This document shows positions 18,709 through 26,033 of a stretch of DNA of 64,000 nucleotides, piece by piece. Each line of letters begins with the position of its first letter. Within the stretch, counting starts at the first letter, position 1. Both the position numbers and the translations under genes were made by a program. This DNA comes from Brumimicrobium sp051745635 (lineage in GTDB: Bacteria; Bacteroidota; Bacteroidia; Flavobacteriales_D; Crocinitomicaceae). Where the stretch lies: positions 1 through 64,000 of the forward strand of contig JBNJEH010000009.1 in assembly GCA_051745635.1 (NCBI GenBank), given 5' to 3'. The notes beneath the pieces were generated by a model that had not been told where the DNA came from, made no database searches, and saw only the letters and a list, made by a program, of their open reading frames with translations.

Positions 18709-19184
18709 ATAACTGCGTCTATTGTCCCGATGTATTTTTGTAAATGTTTTCTGGCTCGATAAATATATACCTTTACTTGTGACTCATTTAAATGTAATAT
18801 TTCACCTATTTCAGTATAATTGTATCCCTCGTAATCTTTCAGTAAAACGGCTGATTTTTGAACTTCACTCAATTGATTCAAAGCTTGATGTAAAATTTCA
18901 TTGATATCGTGATTTGGTGTTGTCGTGAAAACATCTGCTTTTTGATCTTCAATCGAAATTACTCTGGACTTTCTGGTGTAATCGATAAATCCGTTATATA
19001 CTGTTTTGAATAGGTAAGACTTGACCTTATCAAAATTAATATCATCTTTTTTGATCCAAACTTTTTCGTATGCATCTTGAACAAAGTCGCGTGAAATAGT
19101 TTCATTTTTGCACAATTTCAATGCAAAACGAAACAGTCGATCACTGTATTCTTCAACGGCGATATGATATTCTTTTGTGTTCAA
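18705..19184 (-). CDS. ECF RNA polymerase sigma factor
   Basis: A 159-residue sigma-70 family factor of the extracytoplasmic group. Region 2 covers residues 10-75 (YSDRLFRFALKLCKNETISR, DFVQDAYEKVWIKK, KSYLFKTVYNGFIDYTRK). Region 4 covers 105-155 (QKSAVLLKDYEGYNYTEIGE, LNESQVKVYIYRARKHL). Region 3 is absent, as in other ECF factors. It heads a three-gene minus-strand cluster with a membrane anti-sigma-like protein and an OMP. A matching ECF-type promoter precedes it (19191-19220), so it probably activates its own transcription. The signal sensed is unknown. Confidence 0.92.
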   Translation of the reverse strand: MNTKEYHIAVEEYSDRLFRFALKLCKNETISRDFVQDAYEKVWIKKDDINFDKVKSYLFKTVYNGFIDYTRKSRVISIEDQKADVFTTTPNHDINEILHQALNQLSEVQKSAVLLKDYEGYNYTEIGEILHLNESQVKVYIYRARKHLQKYIGTIDAVI

Positions 19185-19190
19185 TCAACA

Positions 19191-19220
19191 GCAAGACGAA
19201 TGACTTTTAAAAAAGTTACA
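19191..19220 (-). promoter_or_regulatory. ECF-type promoter of the sigma gene
   Basis: TGTAAC (19215-19220) then 16 nt, then CGTCTTGC (19191-19198) on the minus strand, the same as at 17603-17632. The CGTC ends 10 nt before the ATG at 19184, so the leader is very short. Confidence 0.65.
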
Positions 19221-19262
19221 ATTAGATTTTATTTTTATCAAATTAGAATCGGACTTTATCAA

Positions 19263-19785
19263 TCATCTTTTAATTGGATTCAATTCGTCGTTTGAAAGTT
19301 CAGAGAATTCATCGAGCGGAATGTCAGAAGCCAAAGTATTTATGAATGGTTCTACCACGAATTTAAAGGTTAGTATAAAACGAATAATTATATTTTAGGG
19401 AAGGACAATTATGAAAGGTACCTATCTATAGCCGTGGGTTTCAACCCGCGGCTATAGAAGATTATGAAGAAATACTTTTTGGCGCGTGTTTTTGTGGTTC
19501 CTGAGCTTTCAAATTTAATTATTTGAAAAATGTCGAAGGACAAAAACCGTGACAAAAAGCCGCTCAGTGGATATTTTGAATGCTTTTACGCTGTCCTTAC
19601 CCACTAAATTCGTGGTAGAACCTTTTGAATAATTCGGGATACAGATTATTTGCAGTCAGAATTCTAAGCAATTTAAATGCAATGGAAGGAAACGATACGG
19701 TGAAAGGATTTGTTGTCAGGAAGTCCAGGGAGGTGTTAAAATGAACGTGAACGCGCTCATGGAACTGGTCTGCTGAATGGTGCAT
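19263..19785 (-). pseudogene. Small gene split by MITE copy 2
   Basis: A reading frame starts at the ATG 19785-19783, overlapping the last base of the Crp gene's stop (TGATG), and runs to the MITE edge at 19623. On the far side of the MITE (19347 down to 19263) a frame continues, FINTLASDIPLDEFSELSND and on to a TGA. Removing the 275-bp element plus one copy of the 8-bp target repeat leaves 240 bp, an uninterrupted frame of 79 codons plus stop. As it stands, translation enters the MITE and stops after FYHEFSG. I do not recognise the product. The coupling to Crp suggests that the two were expressed together. Confidence 0.65.
19348..19622. mobile_element. MITE-like element, copy 2
   Basis: A 275-bp element with perfect 18-bp terminal inverted repeats (GGTTCTACCACGAATTTA at 19348-19365, its complement at 19605-19622). 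Flanks TTATGAAT (19340-19347) and TTTTGAAT (19623-19630) are an 8-bp target duplication with one mismatch. The internal hairpin is CTATAGCCG...CGGCTATAG around GGGTT/AACCC. Same orientation as copy 1. Eight-bp duplications occur with several insertion-sequence families (for example IS1595 and IS66); the parent is not in the window. Confidence 0.85.
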
Positions 19786-20393
19786 CAACGAGGCGATCTT
19801 TTGGCAAGTGATTTTCGTATTCTACTCAATGATTGCGGTTTCATGCCCAAATACGACGCGATGAGGTACTGGGGGATGCGCTGTACAAACCAGGGATATT
19901 TTTCATTGAATTCCAGATACCTTTTTTCTGCGTCCTCACTTTGCGTTTTAATATGGCGGTATTGCAGTGCTACAAAGGCATTTTGGATGAGAATTCTGAA
20001 AAAACGGTCAAAAATCGGATAGTCGATACAAAGCTGGTCAAAGTTCTTCTTGCTGATGGCCAGAACATCGGTTTCTTCGATGGTTTCGGCATTGTAAATC
20101 CCTTTTCTTCCGGAGAAATAACTGTATAAATCGCCAATCCAGTAATCTTCGATCGAAAACTGAAAGGCGTGTTTATCTCCGCGTTCATCCACGTCATACG
20201 CATAACAAGCCCCCTGAATGATAAAGTGAACGTAATTGCAATAATGCCCTTCTTCAATAAATAGCGTTTTTCGTTCAATTGTTTTCGGTACCATGACTTT
20301 GTAGATGGCCGCAAAGCATTCGTCGCTGATTTTCTGATTCATCGTTCTTTCGATGTTGCAGCGCAGTAGTTGTTTTCCTTTTTCGAGATCCAT
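19785..20393 (-). CDS. Crp/Fnr family transcriptional regulator
   Basis: A 202-residue regulator with an N-terminal cyclic-nucleotide-binding-like barrel (residues 30-125, VMVPKTIERKTLFIEEGHYC and VHFIIQGACYAYDVDERGDK) and a C-terminal helix-turn-helix (165-198, IASYLGMKPQSLSRIRKSLA). The barrel lacks the full cAMP-binding arginine/serine cassette of E. coli Crp, as is usual in short Bacteroidota members, and there are no Cys residues arranged for an iron-sulphur cluster. It is transcribed away from the DsbA-like gene; targets could include that gene. The stop codon overlaps the start of the interrupted small gene. Confidence 0.88.
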   Translation of the reverse strand: MDLEKGKQLLRCNIERTMNQKISDECFAAIYKVMVPKTIERKTLFIEEGHYCNYVHFIIQGACYAYDVDERGDKHAFQFSIEDYWIGDLYSYFSGRKGIYNAETIEETDVLAISKKNFDQLCIDYPIFDRFFRILIQNAFVALQYRHIKTQSEDAEKRYLEFNEKYPWFVQRIPQYLIASYLGMKPQSLSRIRKSLAKRSPR

Positions 20394-20440
20394 TATTCAA
20401 AATAACGATAAATGGACTATAAAGTTCATCACATTACCGC

Positions 20441-20448
20441 TAACTTTG
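20441..20448 (+). promoter_or_regulatory. -7 element of the DsbA-like gene
   Basis: TAACTTTG matches TAnnTTTG and lies 15 nt before the ATG at 20464. It sits in the 70-bp space between this gene and the divergent Crp gene. Confidence 0.5.
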
Positions 20449-20463
20449 TAAAAAAAGAAAAGT

Positions 20464-21096
20464 ATGAAAGTTGAGATCTGGAGTGATGTGATGTGTCCGT
20501 TTTGTTATATCGGGAAAAGACGTTTTGAAAAGGCTGTAGATTCATTGGGAATTCGCGATGAGGTAGAAATAATCTATCGCAGTTTTCTGCTGGACCCGGA
20601 ACTTGCAACAGACCCGAATAAAAATGTCACTCAACATTTAGCGAATAAAAAGAATATCTCTTTAGAAGAAGCGCAGAAAATGAACGAGCATGTCACTGGA
20701 ATGGCAGCGGAAGAAGGGCTGAATTATGACCTTGAAAATGCGGTCGTCGCCAACTCCAGAAATGCGCATCGCCTGTTACATTTTGCGAAATCGAAAGGAA
20801 AACAAGCCGCATTTAAAGAAGCATTGTTAAAGGGGTATTTTGAAGAAGGTAAGAATATCGATAAGATGGATGTGTTAAAATCGATTGGTGCTTCTGTTGG
20901 ATTGGATGAGGAAGAACTTGGGAAAGTTTATAATTCTGCGAGTTATACGGAGGATGTGATTCAAGATATCCAGCGCGCTCAGCAGATCGGCGTGCAGGGT
21001 GTACCGTTTTTCGTGATTAATGAAAAGTTTGCATTGTCCGGAGCTCAGCCCACTGATACCTTTAAGCAGGCATTGCAGAAAGTGCGAACGGCGTAG
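20464..21096 (+). CDS. DsbA family oxidoreductase (FrnE-like)
   Basis: A 210-residue thioredoxin-fold protein with an active-site C11-P-F-C14 and no signal peptide, so it acts in the cytoplasm. The helical insertion (residues 60-140, LEEAQKMNEHVTGMAAEEGL and NAHRLLHFAKSKGK) and the cis-proline loop GVQGVPFFVINEKFALSGAQ match the FrnE/2-hydroxychromene isomerase-like subgroup. It probably performs thiol-disulphide exchange or stress defence. It is divergent from the Crp gene and convergent with the AAA ATPase gene, which ends 17 bp away. Confidence 0.9.
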   Translation: MKVEIWSDVMCPFCYIGKRRFEKAVDSLGIRDEVEIIYRSFLLDPELATDPNKNVTQHLANKKNISLEEAQKMNEHVTGMAAEEGLNYDLENAVVANSRNAHRLLHFAKSKGKQAAFKEALLKGYFEEGKNIDKMDVLKSIGASVGLDEEELGKVYNSASYTEDVIQDIQRAQQIGVQGVPFFVINEKFALSGAQPTDTFKQALQKVRTA

Positions 21097-21113
21097 GGCT
21101 CGGCTTGTAATTT

Positions 21114-22469
21114 TCAATAGTTGGTTAGAAAATAATCTAAATACTCGGGTATTTTAGTGCCCAAATAGTACGGGAGATTCATGAGTTTATAAGCTTTCCC
21201 TTCTGGCGTTTTTTGATTTTGAATCGTGTATGCTCCCCCGTAGATGCGTACAGCGTAATTGTGGTCGGTACGATTAATGAATTGATGCAACGACTTTAAT
21301 GTTCCTGTACTGCCGGATTTTATTTCGATGGGAATAATGTGATTGTTGAATGAATAGACGAGGTCAACCTCTGCAGAAGCATACGCTTTGTCCCGAACCC
21401 AAAAGTTTGGTTTTACTTGTTTTTCCAGGTTGAGTGAAATGAGTTCCTGAGTAATGATATGGGGTATGAGCGCTCCTTTGTACGCTTTGCTTAAATCATT
21501 AATATTGAGAAGATTTGCCTGAACGCCCCGGATGTTATTTACGATCCCCGCATCCAAAAACTGCAGTCTGGGAGCTTTTTTAAAATCCGACTGAATGGGG
21601 GGCTGTATTGCAGTTGTAGGATAAATTAATTTTATCAATCCTGCGGCATCAATGCTTTTCATGGCTTCTGAAACTTCTCGGGAGCGATAGTTCGAATGGC
21701 CAAAGTTTTGAAACTTCACGCGTTCATCCAAAAAATTGGGAGCCGTATTGAGAATATGTCGAATAACTTTTTCTTCCGTTCTGTTTTCTGCATATTTTTC
21801 AATATCATTTTTGTAGGTTTCCCAGATACTGTTGTAGACCTGAGAAAGCTGTGACATGTTTCCATTGGCTAAATAGGTGTCTACGACTTCAGGCATTCCA
21901 CCGATTATGGCGTAACGATGAAAATTTTCTAACAGCGAAGTGTGTGCAGATTTTGCTACAGGAACAGTGTCAAAGGCTTCCTTCAACGGCTTGTTGCCCA
22001 AAGCAGCCAGGTATTCTTGAAAATTGAATGGGTAGAGGTAATAAAACTGAATACGTCCAACAGGAAATGATTTTACTTTACCGAGAGCAAATTCCAATAA
22101 AGAACCCGCCGCAATCACGTGAATTTCTGATAAATCTTCATAGAAATAGCGCAAGAGTTTAATCACATGTGGTTGCTCTTGAATTTCATCAATAAATAGT
22201 AACACGGAATCATCCTCGTTTATGGTGAGACCATTATTAATGATGAGTGCATCGTAGATCGATCTAACGTCGTCTGTATCCTGAAAGAACTGAGCGTCTT
22301 TTTGTCGTTCGAGGTTTAATCCTATATAATGATCAAAATGCCTCGAAAATTGTTTGACGATAGTTGTTTTCCCAACCTGTCGAGCTCCCCTTAACATGAG
22401 CGGTTTCCTATTTTTATTTGATTTCCAGTCGAGGAGATGTTGCTCAATATTTCGTTTTAACCCTTTCAT
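21114..22469 (-). CDS. AAA ATPase with DUF4143 nuclease-like C-terminus
   Basis: A 451-residue P-loop protein. Walker A is GARQVGKTT (28-36), Walker B is LLFIDEIQEQ (about 89-98), and AAGSLLEFALGKV carries the sensor region. The middle contains a winged-helix-like stretch. The C-terminal DUF4143 domain has EVDLVYSFNN and IPIEIKSG, giving E367, D369, E382 and K384, the arrangement of a PD-(D/E)XK nuclease fold. Such proteins are frequent in accessory regions; function is unproven, with toxin or defence roles suggested. Three phased repeats lie upstream (22492-22579), where its promoter should be. Confidence 0.88.
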   Translation of the reverse strand: MKGLKRNIEQHLLDWKSNKNRKPLMLRGARQVGKTTIVKQFSRHFDHYIGLNLERQKDAQFFQDTDDVRSIYDALIINNGLTINEDDSVLLFIDEIQEQPHVIKLLRYFYEDLSEIHVIAAGSLLEFALGKVKSFPVGRIQFYYLYPFNFQEYLAALGNKPLKEAFDTVPVAKSAHTSLLENFHRYAIIGGMPEVVDTYLANGNMSQLSQVYNSIWETYKNDIEKYAENRTEEKVIRHILNTAPNFLDERVKFQNFGHSNYRSREVSEAMKSIDAAGLIKLIYPTTAIQPPIQSDFKKAPRLQFLDAGIVNNIRGVQANLLNINDLSKAYKGALIPHIITQELISLNLEKQVKPNFWVRDKAYASAEVDLVYSFNNHIIPIEIKSGSTGTLKSLHQFINRTDHNYAVRIYGGAYTIQNQKTPEGKAYKLMNLPYYLGTKIPEYLDYFLTNY

Positions 22470-22491
22470 TACAGGATGTAAATATACACAA

Positions 22492-22579
22492 TTGTAACAA
22501 AATAGGGGGTGTTTTTCAACTATTTTGTAACAGAATAGGGGGTGTTTTCGCCAAAACTTGTAACAAAATAGGGGGTGTT
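22492..22579. repeat. Three 22-bp direct repeats with exact 33-bp period
   Basis: TTGTAACARAATAGGGGG followed by TGTT occurs at 22492-22513, 22525-22546 and 22558-22579, identical except for one A/G change in the second. The 11-bp spacers differ. The period of 33 bp equals about three helical turns, so the copies face the same side of the DNA. The array fills the gap between the pirin stop and the start of the AAA/DUF4143 ATPase gene and is a likely operator. Confidence 0.9.
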
Positions 22580-23452
22580 CTAATCCGGTAAGGGGACAAA
22601 ATCATCTTCATCACCGGGAACCTTGTCAAAACGTTGATGCTTCCAGTCTTCTCTTGCTTTTTCAATAGTAGCCTTGCTCGAGCAAACAAAATTCCAGTGA
22701 ATAAAGCGTTTTTCCGGGAAGGGAATTCCTCCAAATATATAGACCGTTGAACCTTTTTCAATGGTAAAAGAACACAGTGTATCCTGCTTGGCAACTAAGA
22801 TTTGTTTCGGACCAAAAGTGTTCCCATCTTTCATCACATTTCCTTCGAGAATGTATAATGCAGATTCACCGTACAACTGATCGCCAATGTTGATGTCTGT
22901 ATCTGCTTTTGCTTTGATCTCCATAAAGTAGAGCTCACTGTGTACGGGAACGGGTGATTTTTTTCCCAGCGCTTCTCCTGCGATGAGTTTGTAATCGACA
23001 GCTCCATCTGTCCAGCCAGGAATATCTTTAGCTTCCGTATGCGAAAAGGTGGGTTCATTTTGCTCCAGTTCTTTGGGAAGTGCCACCCAGATTTGTAATC
23101 CGTGTACCTTTTTTTGCTGTCCCCGTAACCGATCGGGTGTTCGCTCGGAATGGACAATACCTTTGCCTGCTGTCATCCAGTTGACCGCTCCCGGTTTGAT
23201 TTCCATTTCGGTTCCCAGACTGTCGCGATGAACGACGTTGCCATCAAACAGGAACGTTAACGTTGAAAGACCGATGTGCGGATGCGGAGGTACATCCAGG
23301 TTTTCATCTTCACTGAGATCCGCCGGACCCATGTGATCAATAAAAACAAATGGTCCAACATGGCGTTTTTTGCGAAAAGGCAGCAGTCTTCCCACTAAAA
23401 AATCGCCGATATCGGCGGGACGTTCTTCAATGATGAGGTCTATGTTTGACAT
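22580..23452 (-). CDS. Pirin family protein
   Basis: A 290-residue bicupin. The N-terminal cupin has all four metal ligands seen in human pirin and E. coli YhhW: H57 and H59 in PPHPHIGLSTLTF, H101 and E103 in GKGIVHSE. The C-terminal cupin (160-285) is more divergent. Pirins bind iron and some oxidise quercetin; others modulate transcription. The substrate here is unknown. No signal peptide. The gene ends exactly at the edge of the phased-repeat array. Confidence 0.93.
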   Translation of the reverse strand: MSNIDLIIEERPADIGDFLVGRLLPFRKKRHVGPFVFIDHMGPADLSEDENLDVPPHPHIGLSTLTFLFDGNVVHRDSLGTEMEIKPGAVNWMTAGKGIVHSERTPDRLRGQQKKVHGLQIWVALPKELEQNEPTFSHTEAKDIPGWTDGAVDYKLIAGEALGKKSPVPVHSELYFMEIKAKADTDINIGDQLYGESALYILEGNVMKDGNTFGPKQILVAKQDTLCSFTIEKGSTVYIFGGIPFPEKRFIHWNFVCSSKATIEKAREDWKHQRFDKVPGDEDDFVPLPD

Positions 23453-23502
23453 TTGTGTTTTTACGGCAAGTTAGGAATATTTTTTAAATGATGAAAAGGT
23501 CG

Positions 23503-23542
23503 CCCCTTGTAGGGGCGTATCGCAATACGCCCCTACAAGGGG
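23503..23542. repeat. Perfect 18-bp inverted repeat with nested palindromes
   Basis: CCCCTTGTAGGGGCGTAT (23503-23520), a CGCA loop and its perfect complement (23525-23542). Each arm contains the smaller palindrome CCCC-TTGTA-GGGG. It lies between the Omp85-type gene and pirin, both minus strand. It could serve as a terminator for pirin-direction RNA only weakly, because no long T run follows; it looks like a REP-type element. Confidence 0.75.
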
Positions 23543-23553
23543 GCATATAATTC

Positions 23554-24627
23554 TTAAAACGCCTCGGAGATGGTAAAATAAAAACCCGTTGTTTGATCGG
23601 AGGTGTAGGCGTAATCCAGGCGGACGTTGATTTTGCGTTCGCGGTCGATCCGAAATCGAATCCCGCCTCCCACAGCGGTACTGGTGTTTTTGAGCTGAAG
23701 TGCTGCCAGTGATTCTGAAACTACTGCGTTTCCGGCAAAAGCGACGAAACCGAGTCTCCACCAGACGGGCATGCGGTATTCTACCTGCCATCCCAGCATT
23801 TGTTTATCGCGATGATAACCTTCGTAGTAACCGCGCATACGGCTATTCCCGCCCACCATGGAGAGGTGGAAAAAAGGAACGTTTCCCCGCGCAAAACGCC
23901 CGTATACGTTGGCGGCAATGACGCGCTCTTTCTTCAGATCAAAGTAGCGAACGGCATCGATCCACGTGAGGTGATACTGGAAGTCGCTGCCGATGGCGGG
24001 ATCAAATCGTTCGTAACTCGCCTGAACTTTGTATCCGCTGGTGGGGTAGAAAATGTGGTCGCGCGTGTCGTATTTGATGATTGCCCCCAGTCCCGAGATT
24101 TTACCACCTTGAGTACCGGGGTAGGCGTCTTGTATTAACCGCCCGCCGGCTTCTTTTTCGGTGATATCAAAAGCGTCGAAAGTGTATTTTAAACCGCCAT
24201 AAAATCCAGGGGCTATTTGTCTGACGCCCTCAAACCGTATGCGCGGGAAAGTCAGCGAATACCGTTCAATTTGTTTGGGTTCTGTTCCCACGCCCCAAAA
24301 ATCGTAGAAATAACGATAATAGCCCAGTTCTCCGGTAAAATTGTAGTTGTTTTCATGTAGCCAAAAATCGTAATCGGCGTAGGAAAGTAGCTGGTTCTCT
24401 AATGTATAAGCGCCCCCCAAATTGACGTCTGAAGGCCGCAGCAGGGAGTCCTGTTTGTCAAATTTGAACGTGAAAAAGCCTGCTGCACCAAAAGCAAAGC
24501 GCGTTTCGGGACTGTAGAAAACAATGGGTAATCCAACGATGCGCGGTTTATAAGCTGTTGTGTCTTCCTCTTGACCCAGCAGTGATAGCGGGGCAAACAA
24601 CAAAACGAGAAGCGCGTAATATTTCAT
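23554..24627 (-). CDS. Omp85-type (BamA/TamA-like) outer-membrane barrel without POTRA domains
   Basis: A 357-residue protein with a signal peptide (1-18, ending SLLGQ). There are no POTRA domains before the barrel: strands begin almost at once (ETRFAFGAAGFFTFKF). The Omp85 signature MRGYYEGYHRDKQMLG, matching the conserved loop-6 RGY motif, is at about residue 268, and the protein ends FYFTISEAF with a terminal aromatic. This is the stand-alone surface-antigen barrel seen in Bacteroidota; it may be a pore or a partner of a lipase-like protein. It is monocistronic, with pirin downstream after a large hairpin. Confidence 0.85.
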   Translation of the reverse strand: MKYYALLVLLFAPLSLLGQEEDTTAYKPRIVGLPIVFYSPETRFAFGAAGFFTFKFDKQDSLLRPSDVNLGGAYTLENQLLSYADYDFWLHENNYNFTGELGYYRYFYDFWGVGTEPKQIERYSLTFPRIRFEGVRQIAPGFYGGLKYTFDAFDITEKEAGGRLIQDAYPGTQGGKISGLGAIIKYDTRDHIFYPTSGYKVQASYERFDPAIGSDFQYHLTWIDAVRYFDLKKERVIAANVYGRFARGNVPFFHLSMVGGNSRMRGYYEGYHRDKQMLGWQVEYRMPVWWRLGFVAFAGNAVVSESLAALQLKNTSTAVGGGIRFRIDRERKINVRLDYAYTSDQTTGFYFTISEAF

Positions 24628-24776
24628 CGATGCATAGCTTTACTTCTAAGTACGACGAAAGTAAAGAAAAAGTCTTACGCGGCATCGTGAAAATTTGATG
24701 TAGTGTTGATAGGAAAGGTGAAAATGCTTTTTATAATAAACATAATAAAAAAATGCTTTATGTAAAAAACAAAATG

Positions 24777-24784
24777 TATATTTG
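24777..24784 (+). promoter_or_regulatory. -7 element of the second AAA ATPase gene
   Basis: TATATTTG fits TAnnTTTG exactly and overlaps a possible TTG start at 24782. This argues that translation begins at the ATG at 24803. Confidence 0.55.
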
Positions 24785-24802
24785 CTTTATATACTATTCA
24801 AT

Positions 24803-25984
24803 ATGGAGAAGTTAATAAAGAAATCTGAGCGCAAATTAAAACAGCTTACAAAGAAGCACCATCGTTCTATTTTTACGGAAATTAACTGGGACGAACGATT
24901 GGTTGTTCTGCTCGGTCATAGGGGAACTGGAAAAACAACGTTGTTACTCCAACATTTCAAATCAAATCCTGAGCATGGAATCTTCCTGAGCTTAGATGAT
25001 TTTTATTTTGAGACAAATCGTTTGATTAGTACAATTGAAGTACTTTATGACAAAGGGTATCGTACTTTTTATTTAGATGAAGTTCATCGGTACCTGAATT
25101 GGTCCAGGGATATTAAGCAAATTTACGACGATTTTGATGATGCAAAGATTATTGCAACGGGCTCTTCTATTTTAGATATCTCCAAGGGCACAGCTGATCT
25201 TTCACGTCGCGCCGTCGTACATAATATTCAGGGGCTTTCATATAGAGAGTATCTCATGTTTGAGTATGATGTCAACTTTCCTCAACTTGAATTGTCTCAA
25301 ATTTTAAACAATCATCAAGAACTGTCTTCTTCATTAAAAGATCAGATTCCTAATGAGACTGCCTTTAAAAATTATCTTGAAAATGGATATTATCCTTTTT
25401 ATTTAGAGGGAAAGCAAAGTTATTTTGGTAAACTTCAACAAACGACTCATTTAGTTATTGATACAGATATAGCACCGTTTGAATCCTTAAATTATTCAAC
25501 GGTTCGGACGTTAAAGAAACTTTTATATGTCATCAGCCAAACGGCGCCTTTTAAACCTAATATTAGCAAATTGGCTGAAAGACTGCAAACGCAGCGCAAT
25601 ACAATATTAAAGCTTCTCGATATTCTGGCTCAGGCAAAAATTATCAACTTACTTAAAAGTGATACGAGTGGCATCAGTTATTTACAAAAACCAGAAAAAA
25701 TATATTTGGAAAACACGAATTTGATTCATCTTTTTGCACAAGGGAAACCAAATACAGGAACACTGAGGGAAACATTTTTCTTTAATCAACTGGCATATAG
25801 ACAGGGGATTACTTCATCAAAATATGGCGACTTTATGGTGGATGAAACTTATACATTCGAAATAGGCGGACCTTCAAAATCAGTAAATCAGATTAGAGGT
25901 GTTCCATTAGCGTATTTAGCTTTAGATATTGAGATGGGAACGGGGAATAAAATACCATTATGGTTGTTTGGTTTTTTATACTGA
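24803..25984 (+). CDS. AAA ATPase of the DUF4143-related group
   Basis: A 393-residue P-loop ATPase with Walker A GHRGTGKTT (38-46), Walker B RTFYLDEVHRYLNW (about 90-103) and sensor IIATGSS. A winged-helix-like segment follows (FKPNISKLAERLQTQRNTIL). The C-terminus has GDFMVDETYTFEIGGPSKSV, an Asp ... Glu-x-Gly ... Lys pattern that could be a variant nuclease core. The start is the ATG at 24803; the frame's earlier TTG at 24782 lies in the -7 element. The gene is more A+T-rich than its neighbours, suggesting transfer. The product resembles the 21114-22469 protein in layout, but sequence similarity is low. Confidence 0.85.
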   Translation: MEKLIKKSERKLKQLTKKHHRSIFTEINWDERLVVLLGHRGTGKTTLLLQHFKSNPEHGIFLSLDDFYFETNRLISTIEVLYDKGYRTFYLDEVHRYLNWSRDIKQIYDDFDDAKIIATGSSILDISKGTADLSRRAVVHNIQGLSYREYLMFEYDVNFPQLELSQILNNHQELSSSLKDQIPNETAFKNYLENGYYPFYLEGKQSYFGKLQQTTHLVIDTDIAPFESLNYSTVRTLKKLLYVISQTAPFKPNISKLAERLQTQRNTILKLLDILAQAKIINLLKSDTSGISYLQKPEKIYLENTNLIHLFAQGKPNTGTLRETFFFNQLAYRQGITSSKYGDFMVDETYTFEIGGPSKSVNQIRGVPLAYLALDIEMGTGNKIPLWLFGFLY

Positions 25985-26033
25985 TGCCTGAATTTTGCAA
26001 AAAGGTCTGGCACTCAAACGAGAAAGCGATAGG

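Noticed and set aside
16443..19622. Two MITEs as ends of a composite transposon carrying the ECF cluster
   Set aside because: Each copy has its own, different 8-bp duplication, so they inserted separately; a composite would share one duplication at its outer ends.
22492..22579. Phased repeats as a CRISPR array or plasmid iterons
   Set aside because: Spacers of 11 bp are too short for CRISPR, no cas genes exist, and there is no replication initiator nearby.
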